Shown here: in pieces, positions 34,442 to 43,157 of the stretch
Layout of the letters: each line of letters opens with the position of its first letter
Position numbering within the stretch: the first letter of the stretch is position 1
Origin: Phycisphaerae bacterium
GTDB lineage: Bacteria > Planctomycetota > Phycisphaerae > UBA1845
Length of the DNA: 64,000 nt
Assembly: GCA_024102815.1 (NCBI GenBank)
Contig: JAGFJJ010000076.1
Coordinates: 186,001-250,000, forward strand
Reading direction: 5' to 3'
The notes under the pieces: model-generated
What the model saw: the letters and a program-made list of their open reading frames with translations, nothing else
Database searches by the model: none
Told to the model about the DNA's origin: nothing
Position numbers and translations under genes: made by a program

Positions 34442-35899
34442 ATGTCGCAGTTTTTGTCACAATCGCTCACGCAGCAGATGCGGCTCGAGCAGAAGCTCAC
34501 GCCGCAGCTCATCCAATCCATGACCATTCTCCAGAAGCCGGTCGCGGATCTGGAGACGTTCGTCAACGAGGCGCTGGAGCGAAACCCGGCGCTGGAGATC
34601 GACGAGCCGGAAGCGCCGGAGCGAGGGAACGGCAAACGGCATCATGAGCATCGGCGCCGCGAGGAGCGTCCGCGCGACGAGGGATTCGGCCGCTTCGACC
34701 GTTTCGCCTCCGACTACGAATACGACGGCGCCGAACGAGCGCCACTGATCGGTCGCCGCGCCGGCGGTGATGATCGCGACGCCAAGATGGGCGCGCTGGC
34801 CAATACCGCGGGACGGGAGATCAGCCTCCAGGAATGCCTTCACAATCAATGGTCGCTCCTGGATCTGCCGGATTCGATTCGGCGCGCGGGAAGCGCAATC
34901 ATCGATCATCTCGATCCGGACGGCTACCTGCGCCAGCCGCTGGAGCGCGTGGCATCCGCGGCGCGGCCGCCGGTTTCCGTTGACGATTTATCCGCCGCCC
35001 TTCCCGAAGTGCAGCATCTTGATCCCGTCGGCGTCGGCGCGCGAGAGGTCACGGAGTGTCTCCTTCTGCAGTTGGATGCGCTGCCCGGCGACAATCGCGT
35101 GGAGCGGACGCTCATCGAAAAGCACCTTGAGGACCTCTCGCACAATCGTCTGCCAGCCATTGCCCGAGCCACCGGATTCAGTTTCGGCGAGATCCAGGCG
35201 GCGGTCCAGGCCATGCGCCGCTCGCTGCATCTTCATCCGGGGTATCTCGTGGGCGATCGTTCCGTCCCACCGATTCGCCCGGACGTCATTGTGGAGTATG
35301 CCCACACGGGCGCGGGACTTACCGTCCGTCTGACCCGCGGAAACCTGCCGGAACTACGCATCTCCGACGACGTTCTCAGAATGGCCAAGACCAAGAAGAA
35401 CGGAAAGGAAACGCGGGAGTTCGCGCGGCGGCAGGTGGAGGCGGCTTCGGCCATCATCGATGCGGTGAACTTCCGGAACTCGAGATTGCTCGAAGTGAGC
35501 AAGGCGATCGTCGAGAAGCAGCGGGACTTCTTCGACGTGGGTCCGACGGGCCTGAAGGTCTTTCGCATGAGCGACCTGGCCACGGAACTGGGTTGCGACC
35601 CCTCCACGGTCAGCCGGACCGTGGCGGACAAGTACATGCAGACACCACGCGGCATTTTTCCGCTGCGTTATTTCTTCACCGGCGGCACGGAATCCGAGGA
35701 CGGGGAGAGCATGGGCTGGGACCGCGTTAAGAACCGCGTGTCCGAGATCATCGAGGCCGAGGATCGCAAGAATCCGCTGTCGGACGATCAGATCGCCGCG
35801 CAGCTCAAGCGTGAGGGCATTGAACTCTCCCGCCGCACGGTGGCCAAGTATCGCCAGCAACTGGACATCCCCGCGGCGCGGCAGAGGAAAGAGTTCTGA
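34442..35899 (+). CDS. rpoN: RNA polymerase sigma-54 factor RpoN
   Basis: 485 residues. Gln/Leu-rich region I (SLTQQMRLEQKLTPQLIQSM) binds activators. An acidic/Arg-rich region II follows (about 50-115). Core-binding and DNA-binding region III contains the helix-turn-helix (MSDLATELGCDPSTVSRTV) and the RpoN box LSRRTVAKYRQQL, close to the consensus ARRTVAKYR. Sigma-54 needs enhancer-binding ATPases, none of which is in the window. The ATG at 34442 gives the standard N-terminus. Confidence 0.96.
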   Translation: MSQFLSQSLTQQMRLEQKLTPQLIQSMTILQKPVADLETFVNEALERNPALEIDEPEAPERGNGKRHHEHRRREERPRDEGFGRFDRFASDYEYDGAERAPLIGRRAGGDDRDAKMGALANTAGREISLQECLHNQWSLLDLPDSIRRAGSAIIDHLDPDGYLRQPLERVASAARPPVSVDDLSAALPEVQHLDPVGVGAREVTECLLLQLDALPGDNRVERTLIEKHLEDLSHNRLPAIARATGFSFGEIQAAVQAMRRSLHLHPGYLVGDRSVPPIRPDVIVEYAHTGAGLTVRLTRGNLPELRISDDVLRMAKTKKNGKETREFARRQVEAASAIIDAVNFRNSRLLEVSKAIVEKQRDFFDVGPTGLKVFRMSDLATELGCDPSTVSRTVADKYMQTPRGIFPLRYFFTGGTESEDGESMGWDRVKNRVSEIIEAEDRKNPLSDDQIAAQLKREGIELSRRTVAKYRQQLDIPAARQRKEF

Positions 35900-35947
35900 G
35901 CACTTCCGGTCCGGTGTTTCCGCCCGGACCGAATTCCACCGACGATC

Positions 35948-36997
35948 ATGCTTCGCATCGGCCGATTCGAGTTCGACGTTCCTTTCGTCCAGGCGGCGCT
36001 GTCCGGTTACAGCGATCTGCCCATGCGACGGCTCGCCCGACGCTACGGCGCACCCTACGCCCTCAACGAGGTGGTGCTCGACAAACTGGTCAATCAGCCG
36101 GGCAAGAAGCGACGGAATATCCTGGCCGTGACCCCCGATGACCACCCCGTCGGCGGACAGCTCATGGGTGCGAATCCCGACGACTTCGCGCCCGCCGCGG
36201 CGGCGATGGCGGCCGCAGGCTACGACATCATCGACATCAACTTCGGCTGCCCCGTCAAGAAAGTTCTGGGACGATGCCGCGGGGGATTCCTCCTCTCCCA
36301 GCCCAAGGCCGCACTGGAGATCATCCGGCGGGTGATTGATGCCGTGGGCCAAACGCACCCGGTAACGGTGAAGATGCGGCGGGGTATGGACGACTCGGCC
36401 GAGAGCGAGCGCAACTTCTTCGAAATCCTCGACGGAGCTTTCACGCTTGGTGCTGCCGCGGTAACGGTGCATGGCCGGACGGTACAGCAGCGCTATATCG
36501 GGCCGAGTCGATGGCCGTTTCTGGCGCGCGTCAAACGGCACGTCGGCGATCGCGTGATCCTGGGCAGCGGTGACCTGTTCGATGCGGGAGCCTGCGTGCG
36601 GATGATCCGCGAGACGGGCGTGAACGGGGTAACCATCGCCCGCGGCTGCATTGGCAACCCGTGGATCTTCCGCGAGTGCCGGGCGATGTGGCGGGGCGAG
36701 TCGCTTCCGCCGCCGCCATCGATTGCCGATCAGCGCGAAGGAATCGAGTATCACTGGGGAGAGGTGGTGGCTCAGAACGGACCGGCCGTGGCGTGGAAGG
36801 TCATGCGCAAGTTCGGGATCAAATACGCCGAGCTGCACCCGCTGGCGATCGACGTGCGCAACGCGTTCATTACCGCGTCCTCGGCTGAGGCGTTTCAAAA
36901 GGTGCTCGATGAGTGGTACGATCCGGCGCGGGGGCTGCCGCCGGTCACGCGCCGAATAGGAACCGGGGAACTCGTCGCCGCCGGTGCCTGCGCGTGA
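35948..36997 (+). CDS. dusB: tRNA-dihydrouridine synthase (Dus family)
   Basis: 349 residues, a flavin-dependent enzyme that reduces uridine in tRNA. The FMN-binding TIM barrel shows VQAALSGYSDLPMRRLARRYG, DIIDINFGCPVKKV, PVTVKMRRGMDD, AAAVTVHGRTVQQRY and GVTIARGCIGNPWIFRE. Which Dus subtype it is cannot be fixed by eye; DusB-like is the closest bacterial form by overall pattern. It lies 49 nt after rpoN. Confidence 0.85.
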   Translation: MLRIGRFEFDVPFVQAALSGYSDLPMRRLARRYGAPYALNEVVLDKLVNQPGKKRRNILAVTPDDHPVGGQLMGANPDDFAPAAAAMAAAGYDIIDINFGCPVKKVLGRCRGGFLLSQPKAALEIIRRVIDAVGQTHPVTVKMRRGMDDSAESERNFFEILDGAFTLGAAAVTVHGRTVQQRYIGPSRWPFLARVKRHVGDRVILGSGDLFDAGACVRMIRETGVNGVTIARGCIGNPWIFRECRAMWRGESLPPPPSIADQREGIEYHWGEVVAQNGPAVAWKVMRKFGIKYAELHPLAIDVRNAFITASSAEAFQKVLDEWYDPARGLPPVTRRIGTGELVAAGACA

Positions 36998-37059
36998 TTG
37001 CTCCCGGCGAGCCGGGTGAGCTTCTGTACGGATAACTGCCTGTTTAGAGTGTCATACCC

Positions 37060-37755
37060 ATGACATCGACTACGACCTTGACCTGCCGGGATGCGATGCG
37101 CGAGTTGGAGAGCATGGGCACGGCCCAGAATCGCAAGGTCTATGCCCGGCACGGCGTGACCACGCCCATGTTTGGCGTGAGCTACGCCAACATCGGCAAG
37201 TTGCAGAAGAAGATCAAGCGGGACCACGCCCTGGCGCTGGAACTCTGGGCCACGGGCAACCACGATGCCCGCATCCTCGCCACCAAGATCGCCGATCCCG
37301 ACGCGATGAAGCGCAAGGAACTGGAATCCTGGGCGAAGGACCTCGACAGCTACGTGATCGTCGATGCGTTTTCCCAGCTCGCCGCCGCGTCGCCGTTCGC
37401 GCGTACGCTGTCGGACAAGTGGTGTGCATCCAAGGGTGAATGGACGGGCGCGGCCGGTTGGAACGTCGTGGGCCAACTGGCGATGATGGACGCCGAACTT
37501 CCCGACGACTTCTTCCTGCGCTGTCTCGGCGTTATCGAGAAGGAAATCCACGGCCGGAAGAACCGGGTGCGGCATTCCATGAACGGGGCGATGATTGCGA
37601 TCGGAAGCCGCAACGAGCGGCTGAAGGAAGCGGCGCTGGCGACTGCGACCAAAGTCGGGCGCGTGGCGGTCGATCACGGCGAGACGGGCTGCAAAACGCC
37701 GCACGCTCCGGACTACATCGCCAAGATGTGGGCGCGGAAGAAATCGGCGGAGTGA
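37060..37755 (+). CDS. DNA alkylation repair (AlkD-like) protein
   Basis: A 231-residue, all-helical protein that resembles AlkD-type HEAT-like DNA glycosylases. Typical segments: GVTTPMFGVSYANIGKLQKKIK, LALELWATGNHDARILATKIADP, VIVDAFSQLAAASPFA. The AlkD family removes alkylated purines without base flipping. Catalytic residues are not certain by eye. Monocistronic, after dusB. Confidence 0.78.
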   Translation: MTSTTTLTCRDAMRELESMGTAQNRKVYARHGVTTPMFGVSYANIGKLQKKIKRDHALALELWATGNHDARILATKIADPDAMKRKELESWAKDLDSYVIVDAFSQLAAASPFARTLSDKWCASKGEWTGAAGWNVVGQLAMMDAELPDDFFLRCLGVIEKEIHGRKNRVRHSMNGAMIAIGSRNERLKEAALATATKVGRVAVDHGETGCKTPHAPDYIAKMWARKKSAE

Positions 37756-37845
37756 CGCGGGCGTCCCATCCTGCGGACGCCATTTCATGATCAGGGTGCT
37801 TCCGCTCGGCGTTCGCAGGACAAATCGACCGGCAGGTCAGAAAAA

Positions 37846-37932
37846 CGGAGGAGGAGGGATTCGAACCCCCGAGACGGTTACCCGCCTAACGGTTTTCAAG
37901 ACCGTCCCCTTCGGCCACTCGGGCACTCCTCC
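37846..37932 (-). tRNA. tRNA-Ser (anticodon UGA)
   Basis: An 87-nt tRNA on the minus strand. Acceptor GGAGGAG pairs with CTCCTCC and the discriminator is G. Anticodon loop CTTGAAA on a 5-bp stem (ACGGT/ACCGT), anticodon TGA. Long class II variable arm and T loop TTCGAAT. CCA is not encoded. A run of five T follows, perhaps part of its terminator. Confidence 0.95.
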
Positions 37933-38162
37933 AAGTCGTTTATCCGGAGATTCTCTGCGGAGTCGGAACGCCGCTCGATGCTCTTGATCCGCTGGCACGC
38001 ATCCGCGCGAATCGATCGTCACGCCGCCGCGACGCCCGCTCTCCCGCGTCGAGTGACGCTAGGCCGCTCGGACCTGAACGTCAAGAATGTTCGTACCGTC
38101 TCAGTCGGACAACCTCTTCTGCATCCAGCCCGATTCACCCCAGGGCACTGCCCACCGCCAAA

Positions 38163-38948
38163 TCAACGCCGCGTAGTAGAGGCCAGCGCTTCCCGCACCT
38201 GCTCCAAAACTTGGCCTTCGCTGAGGCGGCTCTGGATTCGCCCCGCGACGTACTCCCAGAGAATCTGACCCGACGGATCGACCAGCACCTGCGCGGGCAG
38301 GGCGATGTCGCCGCCGTCCGGTCCGCCGCCTTTGTGAACCAGCCCCAGCGCCGCAATGAGCTCGTGTTGCGAATCGGAAAGAAGCGGGAACGGCAGCTTG
38401 AGCCGGTCGGCGACCTCGCGTGACTTCTCCGGCGGGTCAACGCTCACGCCGAAAAGCCTCACGCCCATTTCCTTCAGATCATCGTTGATCGCTCCGAGCC
38501 CGCGGAGCTCCGACAGGCAGCTCATTCACCAGAAGCCGCGATAGAACGTCAGCAGCACCGGCCCGTCGCGGAGCAGCTCGCGCAGCGACGTTGCTTCCCC
38601 GTGCTGGTCTTGGAGGACGACGTCCCAGGCGCCCTCCACGTTTCCGGCTTGTGTCGGCTCCGGCAGTCGCGTGAAGACGAAGAAGCCCACCACGGCGAAC
38701 GCGCACCACGCGAGCGTCAGTCCCGAGGTGATCCGCGTCCGCAGGCGGCGGTCCCGCCAACCGGCCGCGATCGCCGCGACCAGTCCCGCGCCCATCGCCA
38801 GCCACATCCCCAGCGCCGTCCAGCGAAGGAAGCTGTCGTTGATGGTCATCGCCCAGAACATCGGGCTCAGCAGGGCAAGGAGCAGCCCGCACAGTGCCAG
38901 CGCGAACCGCCGGGGAGCAGGCCTCGAATTATCCGCACGTTCGCTCAT
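38163..38948 (-). CDS. Membrane-anchored peroxiredoxin-like selenoprotein (UxxC)
   Basis: Read through an in-frame TGA at 38528-38526, this is a protein of about 261 residues. Three hydrophobic helices at the N-terminus (FALALCGLLLALLSPMFWAM, TALGMWLAMGAGLVAAIAAG, TLAWCAFAVVGFFVF) precede an AhpC/TSA (peroxiredoxin-like) domain. The domain has PVLLTFYRGFW-U-MSCLSELRGL, then LFGVSVDPPEKSREVADRL and LPAQVLVDPSGQILWEY. Relatives have FYRGxWCPxC at this point, so Sec replaces the peroxidatic/redox Cys, giving U-M-S-C. A hairpin with its apical loop 17 nt after the UGA follows. The frame and protein family continue unbroken on both sides. Start at ATG 38948; a GTG 13 codons upstream is also in frame. 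Likely an envelope peroxidase or thiol-redox protein. Confidence 0.87.
38496..38523 (-). promoter_or_regulatory. Bacterial SECIS-like hairpin of the peroxiredoxin-like gene
   Basis: Starting 2 nt after the UGA the mRNA can form an interrupted stem: GAGC with GCTC, CC with GG, CGG with CCG, closed by the loop AGCT. The apical loop begins 17 nt after the UGA with G as its second base, the same position as in the other selenoprotein gene. The stem has bulges, so support is moderate. Confidence 0.55.
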
Positions 38949-39044
38949 GGCCGCTCGACCCGGTTCACGGACTTGAAACGAAAACACCGGCAGCCGCGCC
39001 TCCCCGCCGAGACGTAACCGCCGGTCCCTGTTCGACTTGCGAAT

Positions 39045-39117
39045 CTGGGCTGCTAGGACTCGAACCTAGAACCTTCTGATCCAGAGTCAGACGTGCTACC
39101 GATTGCACCACAGCCCA
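39045..39117 (-). tRNA. tRNA-Gln (anticodon CUG)
   Basis: A 73-nt tRNA. Acceptor TGGGCTG/CAGCCCA with discriminator G, the usual weak first pair of tRNA-Gln. Anticodon loop CTCTGGA on TCTGA/TCAGA, anticodon CTG. T loop TTCGAGT. CCA is not encoded. Two genes of foreign look follow on the other side, so it may have served as an integration site. Confidence 0.93.
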
Positions 39118-39187
39118 ATCGTCCGACGGCGCGATTCAATCACACCCCCCCCCGGATGTCAAGATTGGAGTGGGAGGGGGCAATGTC

Positions 39188-39397
39188 CTAATCTGGCGGG
39201 ATTTCGTCGATGCGGTCGATGTCAAGGCGGATCACAAACTTCTCGCCCGTTCTAGTGTCAACACAGCCGCCGTCGAATAGTACTCTGTCGTAGCTGCCCC
39301 GGGCGTAGCAGAATGGCGGATTGGCCCTGCGGACGGTTCTAGGATAACCGTCCTCGGGGCGGCACAGAAGAAAAAGTTGTCCATCGCCTTGCGTCAT
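39188..39397 (-). CDS. Small protein of unknown function
   Basis: 69 residues, no signal peptide and no family recognised. It contains FLLCRPEDGYPRTVRRANPPFCYARG and ends in RLDIDRIDEIPPD. The start overlaps the stop of the upstream gene by one base (TAATG), so the two are translationally coupled. Base composition is lower in GC than the neighbourhood. Confidence 0.5.
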   Translation of the reverse strand: MTQGDGQLFLLCRPEDGYPRTVRRANPPFCYARGSYDRVLFDGGCVDTRTGEKFVIRLDIDRIDEIPPD

Positions 39398-40221
39398 TAC
39401 TGTTGTTCCTCTTGGCCTGAATCGCTAACTCGACGGCCGATCTTGCGAATGGCGATCTTGAGCCAGTCCTGGAAGTCTTGAAATGTGTCAGGAGTCAACG
39501 AGCTTGGAAACTGAAGGACAATTTCGCCGCCTTCGGGAACGTTAAAGACTTCCTCTTGTTTCTCACTCATGGTGCCGCCTCGCGATATCCGCTGACGAAG
39601 TTTTCGGGCGTTTTGGCCACTCGATCCTTCGTGGCCCTCGTCCCCATTTTCCTCCTGCTCCGCGGAGAATTCTTCGTCTTCTTGGTCCTCAATTTTATCA
39701 CTTGGCGACAGCTTTGTAAACCCAATCGTCTCTCGGAAATTCTTGATAAGATCAGTTGCGGCATCATCTGTGAACGTGCCGCCATCACGCTCCCAAACCA
39801 AGTAGTTCTTGATTACCTCGTCCGACGGCAACCCCGTCGAGGCATATTTGTTCCAAAGCTCTCGATGCAGCTTTGGGCGTAGGGCTGCGTTTTTAAGAAG
39901 CCCCTCTTTCCGTGGGCCCTCGCGCACTATATGGTCGCCATCGGACGAAACCGCCACCTTTCGGCTTTTCCCCTTGCCGTCTACTTCAAGCAATCCAAAG
40001 GCCTTCAACGCCGCTTCGGCCTGCATGGCCGCGCTACTGTGGGCGCTGTACCCCATTCGACTATGAGCCGTCGCAATTGGGACATGGTGCGTCTTGTCTT
40101 CCTTATGAAGGGCGGCCGTTAGTTCAACGGCACGCTTCAACGTAACGCTCGGATAATTGGGGCTTCGATGTCGCGGTTTCTTGTCCTTCTTGCCCTTGCT
40201 GCCCTCTAAATTGACCGACAT
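39397..40221 (-). CDS. Orphan protein with possible winged-helix domain, island-like
   Basis: 274 residues. Highly basic N-terminus (GSKGKKDKKPRHRS), then a helical segment (SVTLKRAVELTAALHKEDK... MGYSAHSSAAMQAEAALKAFGLLEV) that resembles a small winged-helix DNA-binding domain. An acidic linker (EDQEDEEFSAEQEENGDE) and a short C-terminal domain follow. No named family. GC content and codon use look lower than neighbours. It lies in a pocket between tRNA-Gln and rsgA with no housekeeping neighbours, which suggests transfer. Confidence 0.55.
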   Translation of the reverse strand: MSVNLEGSKGKKDKKPRHRSPNYPSVTLKRAVELTAALHKEDKTHHVPIATAHSRMGYSAHSSAAMQAEAALKAFGLLEVDGKGKSRKVAVSSDGDHIVREGPRKEGLLKNAALRPKLHRELWNKYASTGLPSDEVIKNYLVWERDGGTFTDDAATDLIKNFRETIGFTKLSPSDKIEDQEDEEFSAEQEENGDEGHEGSSGQNARKLRQRISRGGTMSEKQEEVFNVPEGGEIVLQFPSSLTPDTFQDFQDWLKIAIRKIGRRVSDSGQEEQQ

Positions 40222-40801
40222 GGGCCACCTCGCTTTCTTCTAATAGACTATCACATCAGTCGGCGATAGGCAACAGAAGAGCCAGGAGATTTTCATTGAC
40301 GCCATGCAGATTGGTTGATATATTCATTGCGTGGGTCGCGGATCGGCCCGCGCTAGGAGGTGTATTTTGCTGAGGAGAGCAACAGTCCCCGCCGAAGGCC
40401 GGGTCGTCGGTCGGCGGGGACCAGGATGCAAGGAGTAAGTCCCACGGACGGGCTGGCAGGCTGAATCCGTGGGGCAAGGCGGCCCCCGTTTTTGAGAAGA
40501 TGCACCGAGAGCGGCGGCAACCGCCGACGGCGCTGGAAACCGTGCGATTGAGCCGCACAGCCCCCGCAAAACACATTTTACGGCTCATCGCGCCTCAAAG
40601 CAAGGAGCGAGAAGGCGTGGCAAACCAACTCAAGGTCGGCCGAAAATAACTGGCACGCTGCCCGGAAGGGAGGAATAACTCGTCCCGTTCGCTACGGAGC
40701 ACGGCAAATACTTGGTAGGCGCACATTGCCCGCCGTGCCTCCCGCTTGCGGATCGTCAGGGAGCACAGCCCGCCCCGCGTATCCCACCATTTCCCCGTTC
40801 T
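40222..40801. other. GC-rich intergenic region with many strong inverted repeats
   Basis: 580 bases with no convincing gene (a 110-codon minus-strand frame, 40588-40256, has no family character). From about 40360 to 40740 there are several consecutive stems. They include TTGCT/AGCAA, an 11-bp GTCCCCGCCGA/TCGGCGGGGAC, an 8-bp CCCACGGA/TCCGTGGG, CGGCGG/CCGCCG, GTGCG/CGCAC, GAGCCG/CGGCTC and GCACGGC/GCCGTGC. It may be a structured RNA or the worn edge of a mobile element. It does not match the consensus of RNase P RNA, tmRNA or group II intron domain V as far as I can tell. Confidence 0.4.
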
Positions 40802-41944
40802 TCATTCCCTCATCACCCCCGGCTCAGTGAACAGGTGCAGGTAGCTCTCATAGCGCTCAATGCGAATGTCCCCGCGTTCCACGGCCTCTTTGATCGCGCA
40901 GCGCTCTTCGTGCGTGTGGGTGCAGTCGGGGAAGTGGCACGCGGGCACCAGCGGGGCGAACTCCACGAAATACGCCTCGTATTCGTTGCGCGGTACGATG
41001 GACAAATCCAGCGAGCGGATGCCCGGCGTGTCCACGACGTACCCGCCGAAGGAGAGGCGGATGAGCTCGGCCGTGGTCGTGGTGTGCCGCCCCTTCTCCG
41101 TGGACTCCATCACCGCGCCGATCTTCAGCGCAAGCTCCGGATCGACGGCGTTGAGCAGCGAGCTCTTGCCCACGCCGCTCTGTCCGGCGATGACCGACTC
41201 CTTGTCGGTGAGCAGCGCGCGAAGCTCGTCGATGCCCGCTCCGGTGACGGCGCTGGTGGCGATCGTGCGATAGCCGAGTTCGGCGTACATCGCCAGCACG
41301 GCCGCGCCGTACTCGTCCTCGTCCAGGTCCATCTTGTTCATGCACACGACGGGGGTGATGTCGCCGGCGTGGGCGGCGACGATGTAGCGGTCGACGAAAT
41401 GCGGCTTGGGCGCGGGCTGGGCGGCCGAGCTGACGATGACGGCCTGATCCACGTTGGCGGCGATGGTCTGCACGCGGCGACCGGCCAGTCGGCGAAGCTC
41501 GCCCTTCCGCGACTCGACCGCTTCGATGACGCCCTCCTGAACGGCGACATCGCCGGACTCCCCGACGGAGAAAAAGACGCGGTCGCCGACGGCGACGGGG
41601 TGGCGCTCGTCAATGAGCCGAGTTCGAAGTACGCGGCGGACTGTGCAGGAGACGATTCGCTCGCCTTCGTCCACTGCTGCGAACAGCCCGCGCATGGACA
41701 GGACCACGCCGCGACGCCATGTTTCGCGCGGGGCGGCTTCGTCGTCGCGGACGATGATGGTCCGCTGGCGGGAGAGATCGCCCTTGGCAACGACGTTCTC
41801 CCGAGCCTGGGAGTCAACCTCGTGCCCTTCGGCCTCGCGGGCGCGCTGCGTCCAGTCTTTTTCGCGCGCCGGTTTGAGGCGATTCCGCCGGAACGGCACG
41901 CGCACTTTCTTGCCCTCGCCTTTGTTTTTCTTCTTGTCGGGCAT
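40802..41944 (-). CDS. rsgA: Ribosome small-subunit GTPase RsgA
   Basis: 380 residues. A circularly permuted GTPase: the NKMD-type motif (VVCMNKMDLDEDE) comes before the P-loop (IAGQSGVGKSSLLN) and switch II (VVDTPGIRSLDL). An OB-fold precedes it (VAVGDRVFFSVGESGDVAVQ). The C-terminal zinc site is CHFPDCTHTHEERCAI. RsgA matures the 30S subunit. A long basic N-terminal extension (about residues 1-80, KKKNKGEGKKVRVPFRRNRLK) is present. The start is ATG 41944. Confidence 0.95.
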   Translation of the reverse strand: MPDKKKNKGEGKKVRVPFRRNRLKPAREKDWTQRAREAEGHEVDSQARENVVAKGDLSRQRTIIVRDDEAAPRETWRRGVVLSMRGLFAAVDEGERIVSCTVRRVLRTRLIDERHPVAVGDRVFFSVGESGDVAVQEGVIEAVESRKGELRRLAGRRVQTIAANVDQAVIVSSAAQPAPKPHFVDRYIVAAHAGDITPVVCMNKMDLDEDEYGAAVLAMYAELGYRTIATSAVTGAGIDELRALLTDKESVIAGQSGVGKSSLLNAVDPELALKIGAVMESTEKGRHTTTTAELIRLSFGGYVVDTPGIRSLDLSIVPRNEYEAYFVEFAPLVPACHFPDCTHTHEERCAIKEAVERGDIRIERYESYLHLFTEPGVMRE

Positions 41945-42039
41945 TCGAGCATATTTTCGACCCCACAACGCGCAAAAGAAAGGGCGACGCCGAAGCGCCG
42001 CCCAAGTGTGTCATCAGTCAGTCTATTCTGAGCCGGTGG

Positions 42040-42654
42040 CTACTCCACAACCCGCCGGCCGACAAAATTGAACTCGTCTTCCTGGTTCCCTTCCGGGATG
42101 CTGATGAGCGTGACTTCAGTCTTGTAGCTGAACGTACCGCGAATCGTGTCAGGATCGTCGACGTCGAACTCGCCGACGGCGGACGCCGTGCCGCTGGCCG
42201 CTTCCAGTCCCGCTGCAAATCCCGTCAGGCGGCCTTCGAAGGCGAATCCGGTCGCGTCGGACGACTCCGCCCCGTAGGTCGCCGCGGCATAACTCACGCC
42301 CGGGATTGCCGTCGGATAGCGGGCGCCGTCGAACAGGATCGTGTCGCCGAAGATATTCGCCGCGATCGTGTTGTCCTCGAAGGCTTCGAGCTGACCTTCG
42401 GAGCCGAATCGGATGGTCACGAAGGCCGCGCCCTGACCGTTGGGAGCCGCTTGGTAGAACGTCCAGCGGGTGTCCGCCAGCGAAATTACGCCGCTGCCCA
42501 GAGTCACCGGGGCTTCGCTTCCGTCCGGAAGCGTTACAGTCAGTTGCGAGGGCAGGCCGTTGTTGGACGGACCACATCCCGAAAGAGATGCCAGCCCAAC
42601 GCAGACCACCGCGGGAAAGAGGACAACCGCCACGCCTCGGGTCCACTTGTTCAT
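42040..42654 (-). CDS. Lipoprotein, function unknown
   Basis: 204 residues with a lipobox (SLSGC, Cys27) and a strong ribosome-binding site (GGGAGGAACAC) that fixes ATG 42654. The mature part is beta-rich and contains LADTRWTFYQAAPNGQGAAFVTIRF and a final EDEFNFVGRRVVE. This recalls small lipocalin-like lipoproteins, but no family can be named. Monocistronic. Confidence 0.65.
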   Translation of the reverse strand: MNKWTRGVAVVLFPAVVCVGLASLSGCGPSNNGLPSQLTVTLPDGSEAPVTLGSGVISLADTRWTFYQAAPNGQGAAFVTIRFGSEGQLEAFEDNTIAANIFGDTILFDGARYPTAIPGVSYAAATYGAESSDATGFAFEGRLTGFAAGLEAASGTASAVGEFDVDDPDTIRGTFSYKTEVTLISIPEGNQEDEFNFVGRRVVE

Positions 42655-42923
42655 TTTGTGTTCCTCCCAAACTTCCATTCGAATGTTGAAATACTCAACC
42701 TCTCCATCGGAAAGCGCCCAAATTGCCTTGGGCGAAATCTCAGTACTGGAAGAGCGGGTTTGCCCGGGGGATGGCGCGATTCCGGACTGCGGGGTGCGCG
42801 TTGCCAAAGCCGATAAGAGAGGAAGGCCTATCGGACCGTTGGCGTGTTCGATAATGGCAATGCAGACGGCCGTCCGGCAATGTTGCTGTTCGATTCGGAG
42901 CGCGCAATTGTCGTCCGATTCGG
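42655..42923. other. Intergenic stretch between divergent genes
   Basis: No gene or RNA seen; short open frames on both strands lack protein character. The right edge leads to the promoter at 42924. Confidence 0.35.
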
Positions 42924-42952
42924 TTGACAGTCGCGCGCTTTGCCCCAACAAT
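42924..42952 (+). promoter_or_regulatory. Probable promoter of the HlyD-type adaptor gene
   Basis: Perfect -35 TTGACA (42924-42929), 17-nt spacer and -10-like AACAAT (42947-42952), about 205 nt before the ATG at 43158. Confidence 0.5.
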
Positions 42953-43157
42953 GCCCGGCTCGGCGGACTGGGAGAGGGGCGCGTTTGCGGTCAGCGTCCG
43001 GACCCGTGAGGCCGGCGAACTGAATGGAAATACCTTGCTTTGATCCGGAGCTTGTCGCTTCGGGTCCGAAAACCGGAACGACACACCTTTGGCAGCGGTC
43101 TAGCCTGCCGTGCCGCACATGCCGGTTGCTGAATCAAACACGCGATTTCGTACAAGC

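Noticed and set aside
38163..38525. A separate 120-residue peroxiredoxin fragment starting just after a TGA
   Set aside because: Without the upstream part it would lack the first beta strand and the redox residue; the read-through selenoprotein explains both pieces.
40256..40588. 110-codon minus-strand frame in the structured intergenic region
   Set aside because: Its codons run through palindromic stems, it has no family character and no convincing start signal.
40340..40745. RNase P RNA, tmRNA or group II intron
   Set aside because: The conserved core sequences of these RNAs (for example GAGGAAAGTCC, a tRNA-like TTCGAATC end, or domain V) are not found.
40712..42031. 439-codon plus-strand frame over rsgA
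   Set aside because: Antisense to a clear RsgA GTPase; shadow frame.
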